Shown: piece by piece, positions 21,356 to 30,649 of the stretch
How positions within the stretch are numbered: the stretch's first letter is position 1
Layout of the letters: every line of letters starts with the position of its first letter
Assembly: GCA_905221605.1 (NCBI GenBank)
Contig: CAJNDS010002170.1
Location: 124,001 to 188,000, forward strand
Source: Symbiodinium natans
Taxonomy: Eukaryota; Sar; Dinophyceae; Suessiales; Symbiodiniaceae
DNA: 64,000 bases
Direction of reading: 5' to 3'
Made by a program: the position numbers and the translations under genes
The notes under the pieces: generated by a model
The model's database searches: none
The model's input: only the letters and a program-made list of their open reading frames with translations
Told to the model about the DNA's origin: nothing

Positions 21356-21666
21356 TGTTGATGCGCCAGAGTCGGGAAGGCCTTGTAAAGTGGGAAACTG
21401 CATGTAAGACCCAACCTCGCCGCTTTCGTCCTGTACACATCAAGGGGTGGGCTACGCAGGGACCCTTGGGCCGCTTTTTCGTCATGACAGTGACACGTAT
21501 GTACACAAGGCAAAGAGCCATTAAAACAACGGCATGGAGCCATCATGCACAGCAAGACAGCTTTGTCTGAGTGGAGAAAAAGGGAATTCGATTGACACGC
21601 CATGGCTGGTTTCGACCCCGACTTTGCACATGCCCTGAACGCTGAGACGAGCCCTGTTCCCCAGCA
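21356..21666 (+). repeat. 5' LTR of the copia element
   Basis: Begins TGTTGATGCGCCAGAG and ends CCCTGTTCCCCAGCA. It matches 30650-30960 with no difference seen. The polyprotein ATG at 21602 lies inside it, 65 bp before its end, so the first 21 or so codons are LTR-encoded. No primer-binding site of a standard tRNA is obvious just downstream; GGGTATGAGCCC at 21667 is the position to test. Confidence 0.92.
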
Positions 21667-24600
21667 GGGTATGAGCCCAAATACCGCAAGCGCATTGCAA
21701 GAACAGCGAATGGGTGATATGGGTGAGTCTCAGGTGGCAGGAGCTGGTGAGACATCGTTGGCAATGAGGGCTATGGCGGTGTCGTCCCCGAGTCGTCAAG
21801 TGGACCAGAGCTGGACGCCCACACCTGTGGAGCAGCGCGAGTTTGTTGGAATGGCAACAACGGCTGGAGTGGAAAATGGGCAAGCAGCTGGAGTGGCTGG
21901 TCAGGCCTTGGTGATGGGGGCGATGAGAACCTCCGACGCGAATATGTCGGAAGCTGCAGCGTGGAGCATGGAGGCCTTCGGCTCAAGGAGGAACCTTCCG
22001 GCTTGGATGCAGCGCATCGGAACGTTTTTTCAGGAGATGAGGTCGCATCAGGCGGTAGCCCCGTTGTGGACTCCATCGCCGTTCCCTTCGCCGACACCGT
22101 CGAGACCGAGGCAGCGAGCATTGGGTTCGCAAGCGTCGGAGACGCCTCCGGACGGGACCCTTTTCTCCCGTGAGCAGTGGCAGCAAATGCAGGACATGGA
22201 AGGAAGAGCTCCGTTGCTGTACGGCGCTGGGCAGGGAGCAGGAGGGCCTCGGTCTGGAGATGGGAGTTCTGGCGACAGCACTCGTGAGGTTGTAGAAGCG
22301 GAGGTCAAGCGGCAGATGCAAGGGCTTATGAGTCAGCTGGAAGTGAGCAGAAAGGAGGCAAGTCAGCTGAGGGTGGAAGTGGAGAGATTGAGGGCGACAT
22401 CGGTGTCGGGCACAGCAGCTTCGAGTATGCCGCCGGTGTCGGGCCCCACAGCTTCCAGTATGCCGCCGGTGTCGGGCCTTGCAGCTTCGAGTATGCCTCA
22501 GGTGTCGGGCCTTGCAGCTTCCAGTATGCCTCAGGTGTCGGGCCTTGCAGCTTCCAGTATGCCTCAGGTGTCGGGCCTTGCAGCTTCCAGTATGCCTCCG
22601 GTGTCGGGCCTTGCAGCTTCGAACACGGTGTCGGGCTTAGCAGCTTTAAGTATACCGTCGGTGTCGGGCTTGGCTATGCAGCGCCAGAATGAACCGAACA
22701 ACCCCTTCAAGCCGTCGAGTTCTCCGCCACAGGTGCCGGCATTGATGAAACACGTGGAGTTTGAAGAAGTGCCTCAAGGACCAACAGGAAGTCCGGAAGT
22801 TTATGGGGGGTACCTTCGCAACGAACCAGCAAGAGACGCTGCCAGGGGATTGCCAAGAGATGCACCTCAAAGGGTGAGCGGTGAGGCTGGTGGAGATGGC
22901 AGTGTGGTGGAGCGATCCAAGGAGCCGGTCAGGACCTCGGGATCTATGGGAGGCCACGTCCAGCAGCCTGTGTCAGACACGGTCACCAAGTTGCTTGAGG
23001 GCTTGGAGAAGGTGATTTCGGGGAAGAGTGTTAAGGGGCATGAGGAGGTGGGCCGCACACCAGTCGACGTCCCCAAGCTCCCGGAGGTGAGTGACTCGGC
23101 GTCAGTGGATTTCGGAGACTGGCTTCATTGCCTGGAGAATGTCATGGGGGACATTAGCGCGGGTTCCGCGGAATGGTGGGGCTTGTTGAAGGAAGCAGCG
23201 CAAGAGTTCTATGACCGGTACCAGGCGTCGGACCAGTTTGTGAGGATCTCAATGAAGCCGACAGCGTCAAGGGAGTTGCTGGATCCTCGATGGGTGCGTG
23301 TGGACCGAAGAGCTGCCAGCATGATCCTTGGAGCCGTTCCGGAGGAGATCAAGCGGGAGTTGGTAGCTACCAGGACCAAGTCGACACTGGAAGTGTTGTG
23401 CAGGTTGATGGTGCTGTACCGCCCGGGCTCGGCATCAGAAAAATCGCTGCTGCTGAAGAAGTTGGAGGAGCCAGGAGCGGCAGGGAGTCCTCAAGAAGCA
23501 GTGGAGGCATTGAGATTGTGGCTCCGGGTGTACCAACGCGCAAGAGATTTGGCCCTGGTGACGCCAGACCCCTCGATCCTCCTGAAGGCCCTGGACGGAT
23601 TGGCGAAAAGACCCCTTCAGGAGAACGCAGAAGTCACTTTCAGGATGCAGCTTCTGAGGTACCACCTGAAGGTAGACATAACCCCAACCATCGAAGGGAT
23701 CCTGGCCATCCATCGAGCGTACCTGGCAGAGTTTGAGCAAATGGCCATGAGGAAGGGACCAAAGAAGGGCATCAATGATGGAAGCAGCAACAGTCCTACG
23801 CCGAAGATGAAGGCCATCGGTGGGAAGGGAGAACCCCAAGGACCTCCTCGCGATCCTGTTCCAGGCGGTGGTCAGGGAGCTGGGCAGCAGAAACCTTGTC
23901 GATTCTTCCTGACTGATGAAGGGTGTCGGAGGGGAAAGAGCTGCAAGTTTGAGCATGTGATGGACAAGGACAAACGAGAAAGGTGCTGGACGTGTGGGAG
24001 CAAGCAACACACGTCGAAGAGCTGCCCGACAAAGTCACGAGGGGAGCAATCGGGTTCCCCGACGTCGCAGAAGGGTGGCAGTGGAGCATCGTCAAAGAAG
24101 GGAGAGGGAGGACAGGAGCCACCCTCGATCCAGAAGGTCATGGAAGCGGCAGAAGTCCTGTCGTCAACATCTACCACGACGCCATCTTCGAGCGCTTCGA
24201 CGTCAGTGACGACATCGGCAGCAGAAGACCCGGTCCAAGGTGTCCCGGTCGACCAGTTGTTGGAGAATGCCCACCGCATGATGAAGGCGTTCATTGAAGG
24301 CCAACAGAAGAGCCCCACATTCAAGATGCTGCAATGTCCTGGGCGCGGCCTGACGGACCTTCCACCTTTGAAGAGGCCGGCGGACTGGGAAGCGGTCTTG
24401 AAGAACATGGGCACCTGCAAGCAGAAGATGGGAGATGAGAAAATGGGGTTATTGGACTCTGGAGCCACGCATGCACTGCGGCCTGCGCTGTCACAGCAGG
24501 AGCTTGAAGGCTGCACCAAGGCGGAGGTGACGTTGGCCGGAGACCAGAAGGTTGATCTTCCTCAAACGCAGAGCGGGGTGATACTGGCGGAAGAGGCACA

Positions 24601-27600
24601 GCCGATAGTCCCACTCGGCTCTTTGGTGAAGACCCTTGGCTATGAGTTCGTCTGGAACAGCAGAGGGTGCCGGCTGCGGCATGATTCGCGTCCGGAGATT
24701 CAGGTGTTCACAAGGTCCTCGTGTCCGGAGGTTAGAGAGTGCGATGCACTACGCCTCATAGCAGAGCTTGAGTCGCAGTCTGTGGAAGCAAGCGCGAACT
24801 CGGCCGCGGAACTCAGGGCAGCGATCCTGGCGGTGAAGAACCGGAAGCCTTGTGGGTGGAAGGGTTACCTCCAGGAGTACGTGCGCACCGGTGACAAGGC
24901 GGAAGGGCTGAGAGCTGTCTTTGAGGCCCCGTTCATGCAGCATGTGCCCGTGGAGGACAAGGCTGGCATCTTGGAGTCTATGCCCTGCAATCCAGAAGAA
25001 GCCTGGAAGCTGTTGAAGAAGTGGCCGATGAATCGGGCGAAGAGGAGGCAGCTGTGGAGAGCCAAGGATTGGATTATCCACCTCTTTGCGGGCAAGGAGA
25101 CAAAGAATGACCCGATCAAACAACTTGCCGGGGAAGTTCTTGAGGTGGACATCAACAAGGGAGCCGATGTGCTGAGCAAGGATGTTTACGCCTTGTTGTT
25201 GTGGGCTGCAGCGCAAGGAAGAATCAAGGGAGTGATCGGAGGGCCCCCGTGTCGGACGTTTTCATTGCTGAGGTATCGAGAGGGCATGGGCGACAGCGTG
25301 AGATTGCCAAGGCCAGTAAGATCCGCTCGGTTTCTTTGGGGCATGCCGAACTTGAGTCCTGGAGAACAGCAACTCGTGGCGGGGGATAACAAGCTCCTCT
25401 TGAGAATGATATGGCTGTGGCTGGTCGCGGAGGCGAGTTCCGAAGAAGAAGATTGCGACCAGTGGAGCTTTGACAAGGTGGCGTTTGGCCTGGAACATCC
25501 TGATGACCCTCGTGAATTTCTGGATGAGGAAAATGGCTTGTGGGAGATTTGCCCGTCCGTGTGGAGAACGCCTCTGATGGAGCAGTTGGAGACCCTCCTC
25601 GGCTTGGTGAAGTACCAGTTCGACCAAGGTGCGTATGGACATGAGCAGAAGAAACCTACAGCCTTCTTAGCGAACATGGAGATGGACTTGCAGGCGCGAG
25701 ATGCACGGCATGAATGGCCGAAGCCGGCTTCGTCATCCGCTATGGCAGAGTGGGCCCCTGGGTTCAGAAGAGAGATAGCGAAGGCCTTGCTACGAAAAGA
25801 ATTGCAGGGGGGTGGAGTGAAGGCAAGGGCAATGTCATCAAGGGAGGCGGCAGAATGGAGAGCGCATTTGGATGCGAACCACTGGCCGTATAGAAGGGAT
25901 TGCTCGGTTTGTCTGGCTGCCTCAGGGTCAGGAAGGCCGGCAAGGAAGGTCCTGCACAGAGATGCTTATGTTTTGAGCTTGGATGTGGCGGGGGCTTTTC
26001 GTGATCAAGGGGTCGATGAGAAGAAGGGGAAGAAGTACCGCTTCGCATTGGTGGCCACGTACGTTTTCCCGAAGGGGTACAAGGTACCAGAAGATCAACC
26101 TGTAACCCCACCTGGCAGTTCCGAAGCATCTCCAGTCCCACCTGGCAGTTCCGAAGCATCTCCAGTCCCACCTGGCAGTTCCGAAGCATCTCCAGTTACA
26201 CGTGGTGGTCCCGTGGAAGAACTTGGCATTGCGGAGGAAGAGGTCGACGACGATTGGCTGGAGACGTATGAGGAAGAGGAAACAGAAGAGGGGGCTGCGG
26301 AAGGAAAGGACATCGAAGCCGAGGAGGAGGAGTGGAAGAAGATGTTCGAGGACCTGAAGAAGCCGATGGAGTTCCAGGTATTGCGGTTCGTGATCCCATT
26401 GGAAAAGCATCGTGGGCGGGAGGTGTTGGAGGCCGTCCAGGAGATCTATGTCACGCTGAAGTCGTGGGGCATGCCTTTGTCGAGGATCCACTCTGACCGC
26501 GCTAAAGAGTTTCGCACCAAGCCTTTGCGGAAGTGGTGTCGGGAAAGAGATGTGTATCAAACATACACTGAAGGCCTGGCACCTACACAGAATGCGGTGG
26601 CCGAGAACGGGGTCAAGTGGGTAAAATCCCGAGCACGTCTCCTTCTACAAGCTGGTGGTGTGGAAAAGAAGTATTGGCCGTGTGCGATGAAGGAGGCGTG
26701 TGATGCCCACAACCGCAGGATGCTCGCGAGGCCTGGCAAGGGAGTTCGTTTTGGAGCCGTTGTGTGGATCAAGACGAAGAAAGGCAGTGGTCCCTTCGAC
26801 CCAAAATGGGAAAGAGGCACATACATGGGTCCAACGGAGGATGTTCGTGGAGGACACGTGGTGCTTCTTGAAGATGGGACATGGTTGAGGACTCTTCATG
26901 TACGGCTTGTTCGAGACGATGAGTATGTGGAAGTAAAGGAGCCGGAGTATGAGGCCGATTGGGTGAAACCATCGCAGAGGCTTCGGGAAAAGACAACCGT
27001 GAGGGACCCAGGGCTGAAGATGATGAGCGCCTACAAGGATGAGCCAAGAAACAAGCTGGTGGAAAAGTTGCTGGTGGCGGATATCTGGGAAAGCAAGGAA
27101 GCTGCAGCCAAGCGGCCGCAGCTGCGAGAAGTCCCTGGCCCAGTGGAGGACCGAGCTTATCTGACATTGGGAGCGTACCAGCATGGCGGAATTGTGAGCA
27201 TCACCAAGGCGACCGAAAAGCATGAAGAGGTGGTGCGATTGGCTTCAGCGCTACTTCGCCACGACTTCCCGAACAAGGACTTCACATCAATAGCTCTGGT
27301 AAAGAACGCCGTGATGCCAATCCACCGAGATAGCTACAACAAGAAGGAGTCGAGCAATTTGGTCTCTCCTTTGAAGGTGACGAGAGGCAGTGGAATATGG
27401 CAGGAGATGAAGATTGGTGATGAGTTCAAGGGAAGGTACGAGCCACGATGGTTCAATGGGAAAGAAGTACCTGGGCAGGTGGTGGAGCTTTCGCGGCCAC
27501 AAGAGGTGAACCCTTCACGACTACATGAACCAGTGCTTGGGGAGGATGGTCCAAGGGTGTTGGTCGTGGGCTTCACGATTGCTGCAGCGCACAAGTTGGA

Positions 27601-29023
27601 GCATGAGAAGGTGAAGTATTTGCAAGAGCTTGGTTGTTGGCCCGTTACCCCTCCGAAGGAAGAAGAGGAAGTGGACCGTCGTCGTGATGAACCTGGAAAG
27701 GGCCTTGGAGGTGAGCGAGAAGATGAACTCGTTGTTCCTGGGGGCCGGATCAGTTTGAAGACGAAATGGTCGATGAGCTACAAGCCAGAGGAGGAGAAGG
27801 GCGGTGAGAAGGAATTGGACCCGGTGCCAGCCATGCCGCTTGAAGGGGAAGAACGGAGGTGGTTGGAGGATAGAGCTATGGCATTGAGGGCGTTGATCGT
27901 GGATGAAGAAAGGTGTGCGGATCTACGTGAAGAAGAGGGTGGTGGAGCAGATGAGTCGATGAATGAGAAGATTATCGACGCAGAGGAGGAGTTAGACTTT
28001 GTTCAAGAGCTTCTCTCGGAGGACTCGACGGAGCGGCAGGAGCAATCGATCAAGGCGGCGACTCACCAGAGGATCCGGCTCGCGAAGTTGGCCGCGGATG
28101 TAACCACGGAAAATGTGGAGGGCATCTTGAAGGAGCTGAAGGAGCCACTCACGGTTACGCACACAGTTTCTCTTCCGGAAGTCAAGGCTCATCTACCGGA
28201 ATGGATACCAAGCATGGCAAAGGAGGTAAATCATCTGGAAGGCAATGGAACGTTGGTGCCCATTCCACTCGCAGAGGCGAAACGACTACAAGAACGAGGA
28301 GAAGTCACGCTGGTGCCGGCCAAGACTGTACACACGGTGAAACCACCTGATGTTGCCGCGGTCAAGGACAAGAAAGAGAACGAAGATGAGAAGGAAGAGG
28401 AGCCCTCAAAGGAAAGGGAACATGCCACCGACATCGTGGACGACAACAAAGTCAACCTCTTCAAGCGGAAAACAAGATTGGTTATCTGCGGGAACTACAT
28501 CAAGGGTGAGACAGAGGTGTTCACAACAGCGGCCAGCGCGGAGAGTGTGCGGTGTGGGGTGGCTTTTGCCGCTCAGAGAAACTGGGAAGCGGCCATCACG
28601 GACATCAATTCGGCGTTCACGCTCACCCCGATGTCGGAGTCCAGTGTGAAGTATGCGGTCACAGTCCCCAAGGTGATCGTAGATGCTGGATGCGCACCTC
28701 CAAACACTGCATACCGGGTGGAGAGGCTTTTGTATGGGTTGAAGGAGGCGCCGCGCTTATGGGGAAACTTTCGGGATCGCAGGATCAGAAGGGCCAGAAT
28801 CCGCGCTGGGCACAAGGAGTGCAAGTTCGTGCAAATGGAGACGGACCCGGCACTGTGGAGGTTAGTTCCTCTAAGCGATGAGGAGGAGACCATTGCGATG
28901 ATGATTGTGTACGTCGACGATGTGCTGTTCTTGGGAGGAGGAGAGGAGATCAAGAACATGTACGCGTGGTTGACAAAGGGAGGTGACGGTGATGAAGGCT
29001 GGAAGTGCTCGGAGCTGGAATAA
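21602..29023 (+). CDS. Copia gag-pol polyprotein, part 1 (to in-frame TAA)
   Basis: 2473 codons from ATG. Approximate residues: alanine-rich N-terminus; an 11-residue repeat SGLAASSMPQV about eight times (267-360); gag core (500-720); CCCH zinc finger CX8CX5CX3H plus knuckle CX2CX4HX4C (760-810); aspartic protease LLDSGATH with D952; methyltransferase-like LFAG (1161-1164) and GGPPC (C1217); integrase HX4HX6CX2C then D1461, D1632 and E1668 (D,D35E); a tenfold PGSSEASPVP-type repeat three times (about 1502-1533); 2OG-oxygenase-like H1908, D1910, H1975, R1985; RT with YVDD at 2437-2440. The product would be cleaved into capsid and enzymes of a virus-like particle. The frame stops at TAA 29021-29023, 33 codons after YVDD, and stays open beyond in the same frame. 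Confidence 0.93.
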   Translation: MAGFDPDFAHALNAETSPVPQQGMSPNTASALQEQRMGDMGESQVAGAGETSLAMRAMAVSSPSRQVDQSWTPTPVEQREFVGMATTAGVENGQAAGVAGQALVMGAMRTSDANMSEAAAWSMEAFGSRRNLPAWMQRIGTFFQEMRSHQAVAPLWTPSPFPSPTPSRPRQRALGSQASETPPDGTLFSREQWQQMQDMEGRAPLLYGAGQGAGGPRSGDGSSGDSTREVVEAEVKRQMQGLMSQLEVSRKEASQLRVEVERLRATSVSGTAASSMPPVSGPTASSMPPVSGLAASSMPQVSGLAASSMPQVSGLAASSMPQVSGLAASSMPPVSGLAASNTVSGLAALSIPSVSGLAMQRQNEPNNPFKPSSSPPQVPALMKHVEFEEVPQGPTGSPEVYGGYLRNEPARDAARGLPRDAPQRVSGEAGGDGSVVERSKEPVRTSGSMGGHVQQPVSDTVTKLLEGLEKVISGKSVKGHEEVGRTPVDVPKLPEVSDSASVDFGDWLHCLENVMGDISAGSAEWWGLLKEAAQEFYDRYQASDQFVRISMKPTASRELLDPRWVRVDRRAASMILGAVPEEIKRELVATRTKSTLEVLCRLMVLYRPGSASEKSLLLKKLEEPGAAGSPQEAVEALRLWLRVYQRARDLALVTPDPSILLKALDGLAKRPLQENAEVTFRMQLLRYHLKVDITPTIEGILAIHRAYLAEFEQMAMRKGPKKGINDGSSNSPTPKMKAIGGKGEPQGPPRDPVPGGGQGAGQQKPCRFFLTDEGCRRGKSCKFEHVMDKDKRERCWTCGSKQHTSKSCPTKSRGEQSGSPTSQKGGSGASSKKGEGGQEPPSIQKVMEAAEVLSSTSTTTPSSSASTSVTTSAAEDPVQGVPVDQLLENAHRMMKAFIEGQQKSPTFKMLQCPGRGLTDLPPLKRPADWEAVLKNMGTCKQKMGDEKMGLLDSGATHALRPALSQQELEGCTKAEVTLAGDQKVDLPQTQSGVILAEEAQPIVPLGSLVKTLGYEFVWNSRGCRLRHDSRPEIQVFTRSSCPEVRECDALRLIAELESQSVEASANSAAELRAAILAVKNRKPCGWKGYLQEYVRTGDKAEGLRAVFEAPFMQHVPVEDKAGILESMPCNPEEAWKLLKKWPMNRAKRRQLWRAKDWIIHLFAGKETKNDPIKQLAGEVLEVDINKGADVLSKDVYALLLWAAAQGRIKGVIGGPPCRTFSLLRYREGMGDSVRLPRPVRSARFLWGMPNLSPGEQQLVAGDNKLLLRMIWLWLVAEASSEEEDCDQWSFDKVAFGLEHPDDPREFLDEENGLWEICPSVWRTPLMEQLETLLGLVKYQFDQGAYGHEQKKPTAFLANMEMDLQARDARHEWPKPASSSAMAEWAPGFRREIAKALLRKELQGGGVKARAMSSREAAEWRAHLDANHWPYRRDCSVCLAASGSGRPARKVLHRDAYVLSLDVAGAFRDQGVDEKKGKKYRFALVATYVFPKGYKVPEDQPVTPPGSSEASPVPPGSSEASPVPPGSSEASPVTRGGPVEELGIAEEEVDDDWLETYEEEETEEGAAEGKDIEAEEEEWKKMFEDLKKPMEFQVLRFVIPLEKHRGREVLEAVQEIYVTLKSWGMPLSRIHSDRAKEFRTKPLRKWCRERDVYQTYTEGLAPTQNAVAENGVKWVKSRARLLLQAGGVEKKYWPCAMKEACDAHNRRMLARPGKGVRFGAVVWIKTKKGSGPFDPKWERGTYMGPTEDVRGGHVVLLEDGTWLRTLHVRLVRDDEYVEVKEPEYEADWVKPSQRLREKTTVRDPGLKMMSAYKDEPRNKLVEKLLVADIWESKEAAAKRPQLREVPGPVEDRAYLTLGAYQHGGIVSITKATEKHEEVVRLASALLRHDFPNKDFTSIALVKNAVMPIHRDSYNKKESSNLVSPLKVTRGSGIWQEMKIGDEFKGRYEPRWFNGKEVPGQVVELSRPQEVNPSRLHEPVLGEDGPRVLVVGFTIAAAHKLEHEKVKYLQELGCWPVTPPKEEEEVDRRRDEPGKGLGGEREDELVVPGGRISLKTKWSMSYKPEEEKGGEKELDPVPAMPLEGEERRWLEDRAMALRALIVDEERCADLREEEGGGADESMNEKIIDAEEELDFVQELLSEDSTERQEQSIKAATHQRIRLAKLAADVTTENVEGILKELKEPLTVTHTVSLPEVKAHLPEWIPSMAKEVNHLEGNGTLVPIPLAEAKRLQERGEVTLVPAKTVHTVKPPDVAAVKDKKENEDEKEEEPSKEREHATDIVDDNKVNLFKRKTRLVICGNYIKGETEVFTTAASAESVRCGVAFAAQRNWEAAITDINSAFTLTPMSESSVKYAVTVPKVIVDAGCAPPNTAYRVERLLYGLKEAPRLWGNFRDRRIRRARIRAGHKECKFVQMETDPALWRLVPLSDEEETIAMMIVYVDDVLFLGGGEEIKNMYAWLTKGGDGDEGWKCSELE
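25070..25700 (+). other. C5-methyltransferase-like domain within the copia polyprotein
   Basis: Lies between protease and integrase (about residues 1157-1366). Visible motifs match cytosine-C5 methyltransferases: HLFAG (motif I), EVDINKG (motif II), VIGGPPCRTFS (motif IV with nucleophile C1217), FGLEHP in the place of the ENV motif (E1298), then DQGAYGHEQKKPTAF, which fits a C-terminal target-recognition region. The catalytic cysteine is kept, but the ENV motif is replaced by EHP, so activity is uncertain. Capture of DNA methyltransferases by eukaryotic retrotransposons, dinoflagellates included, is established. Confidence 0.65.
25840..26960 (+). other. Integrase domain of the copia polyprotein
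   Basis: HHCC-like zinc region (HLDANHWPYRRDCSVC) followed by the catalytic core: D1461 in LSLDVAG, D1632 in IHSDRAKEF and E1668 in AVAENGVKW, a D,D35E spacing. A low-complexity acidic stretch (EEEVDDDWLETYEEEETEEG and on) and the PGSSEASPVP repeats interrupt the core between the first two aspartates, which is unusual. Confidence 0.9.
27150..27610 (+). other. 2OG-Fe(II)-oxygenase-like domain within the copia polyprotein
   Basis: Between integrase and RT. It shows HRD (H1908, D1910) in MPIHRDSYN, then SPLKVTRGSGIWQEM, then H1975 in SRLHEP, and R1985 in GPRVLVVGFT. This is the HxD...H...R arrangement of 2-oxoglutarate/iron dioxygenases (AlkB/prolyl-hydroxylase fold), with the second His and the 2OG-binding Arg ten residues apart as in the family. 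Assignment rests on motif order and spacing only. Confidence 0.6.
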
Positions 29024-30598
29024 AAAGAATGGGTCGGGCAAAGACCTGTGCGATACCTTGGTATGGAGGTGCAGAGCCGAGTGTGCGATGGGAAAAGACA
29101 ATACCACATCAGCCAAGGAGGATACATCACCGACCTCATTCGGGAGTATGGCATGGAAGCTGAGAACCCAGCTACGGTGCCCGCGACGAAGGACCTCATT
29201 CCACACTGGGAAGACGGCGACGAGGAGGAAGGTGAAGCAGGGGAAGAACAAGTCCGGGCCGCTCAGGCAGCCGCCGGAGAGCTGCTATGGCTAGCAACGC
29301 GGACTAGGCCGGACATAAGCTTCGCGACGAGCTATGTGTGCAGCATGGCAACGAGGAATCCGCTGGCTGCTACCCGTCTTGCCCACCAAGTACGTCGATA
29401 TCTCCTGGGAACTGTGGGGATGGGCCTGACCTATGGTGGCTCACAGCAAGAGGTGGTGTCCTTTTCGGACGCTAGCTTCGCCCCTTGTGGGGGAAAGTCT
29501 TTCGGCTGCTCGGCAATCGCCCTCTTTGGTGGTTTTGTGGCATGGAGGATGACAAAACAAGCGCTGATCACCCTCTCTACGGCAGAGGCGGAGTTGTACG
29601 AGCTGATCGCCGCGCACCAGTTGGGCCTGGGGATCCAGGCGTGGGCCACCGAAGTGCAGAAGGACTTGTGCCAGTCCATCAAGGTAGATAACACTGCTGC
29701 CTTGGGGCTTGCTAGCACCGCGCCGGGGACATGGAAAACACGTCACCTAAGGGTGAGGGCGCGTTACCTTCGTCAAGAAGTCCTTGCACAGCGGGTAACT
29801 CTACACCACGAACCTGGGGAAGGACAACCCGCGGATCTTGGTACCAAGCCAGTACCCACCCCAAGACTACAAGTTCTACGAGCACTTTGGGGAATGGTCA
29901 CCGTGGATGAGTTCCTCAAGGGTCATGAGGATGAAAAAGGGCGTCGCTCTACATCTACGAGATTGGAGGCGATACGGATTATGGCGGTGATGCTCGCGAT
30001 GACAATGGTGCAAGGTGCCAAGGCTGAGAAGGAGATCAAGGGACCTGTGGAGTTGGATGGGAGCGTGGAGTTTTATGCATGCTTGGTAGTCGGCGGCATA
30101 GCATTGCTCGGCGTGTGGGAGTTCCTCAAGAAGATGGTGGGGTGGATGTGGGGAACCCAAGAAGGAGCGGCGTTGAAGAAGGCCCAGAAGTTGATGAAGA
30201 TAAGGGATCAAGCCGCTCGGGCACTACGTCGGGAACTTGACACCTTGGATGAGGAGCCGCACCACCAAGTCCCTGTGCCCGCCGTCGTGGACTGTTCTCA
30301 TGGACAGGTAAGAGACATTGCGGCTGCATCTTCGTCCTCAGCCCCAACGTCAGCCCAGAGCACGGAAGGAAGCAACATTACTGTAAGACAGGCAGCCCAA
30401 GAGAGGCTGGATTTCAGGTGCCTCCCGAAGACCTTTGTGATGTCAGAGCATGGAGACAGAGTCCATGTTCGCGCCAACTGCCATGGATTGAGGCATGCAA
30501 ATCAATCTAAGCTGCGGAAGATACAGTATTGTTCGCTCTGTGCTGAGTGTTACCCCTTGTACTATCGGACACCGTTCGATGACCCGAAGCTGGGGTAG
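29024..30598 (+). CDS. Copia polyprotein, part 2: RT end, RNase H, C-terminal tail
   Basis: Continues in the same frame after TAA 29021-29023 (first alternative start GTG at 29048). It holds the RT C-terminus (RYLGMEV, YHISQGGYITDLI), RNase H with DASFA (D2623 of the joined frame), STAEAELYEL, KVDNTAA and ADLGTK as the four acidic-site motifs, then about 230 residues beyond RNase H. That tail has two hydrophobic segments (IMAVMLAMTMVQGA; ACLVVGGIALLGVWEFL) and ends in a Cys/His cluster (HVRANCHGLRHA, YCSLCAECY). Translation needs readthrough or a separate initiation; otherwise this half is silent. Confidence 0.85.
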   Translation, partial: KEWVGQRPVRYLGMEVQSRVCDGKRQYHISQGGYITDLIREYGMEAENPATVPATKDLIPHWEDGDEEEGEAGEEQVRAAQAAAGELLWLATRTRPDISFATSYVCSMATRNPLAATRLAHQVRRYLLGTVGMGLTYGGSQQEVVSFSDASFAPCGGKSFGCSAIALFGGFVAWRMTKQALITLSTAEAELYELIAAHQLGLGIQAWATEVQKDLCQSIKVDNTAALGLASTAPGTWKTRHLRVRARYLRQEVLAQRVTLHHEPGEGQPADLGTKPVPTPRLQVLRALWGMVTVDEFLKGHEDEKGRRSTSTRLEAIRIMAVMLAMTMVQGAKAEKEIKGPVELDGSVEFYACLVVGGIALLGVWEFLKKMVGWMWGTQEGAALKKAQKLMKIRDQAARALRRELDTLDEEPHHQVPVPAVVDCSHGQVRDIAAASSSSAPTSAQSTEGSNITVRQAAQERLDFRCLPKTFVMSEHGDRVHVRANCHGLRHANQSKLRKIQYCSLCAECYPLYYRTPFDDPKLG

Positions 30599-30636
30599 AA
30601 GGAGCGCATCGGTGGACATTTTGTCGCCCACTCCAG

Positions 30637-30649
30637 AAATGAGGAGGAG
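30637..30649 (+). promoter_or_regulatory. Polypurine tract
   Basis: AAATGAGGAGGAG directly precedes the 3' LTR, the expected place for plus-strand priming. Confidence 0.75.
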
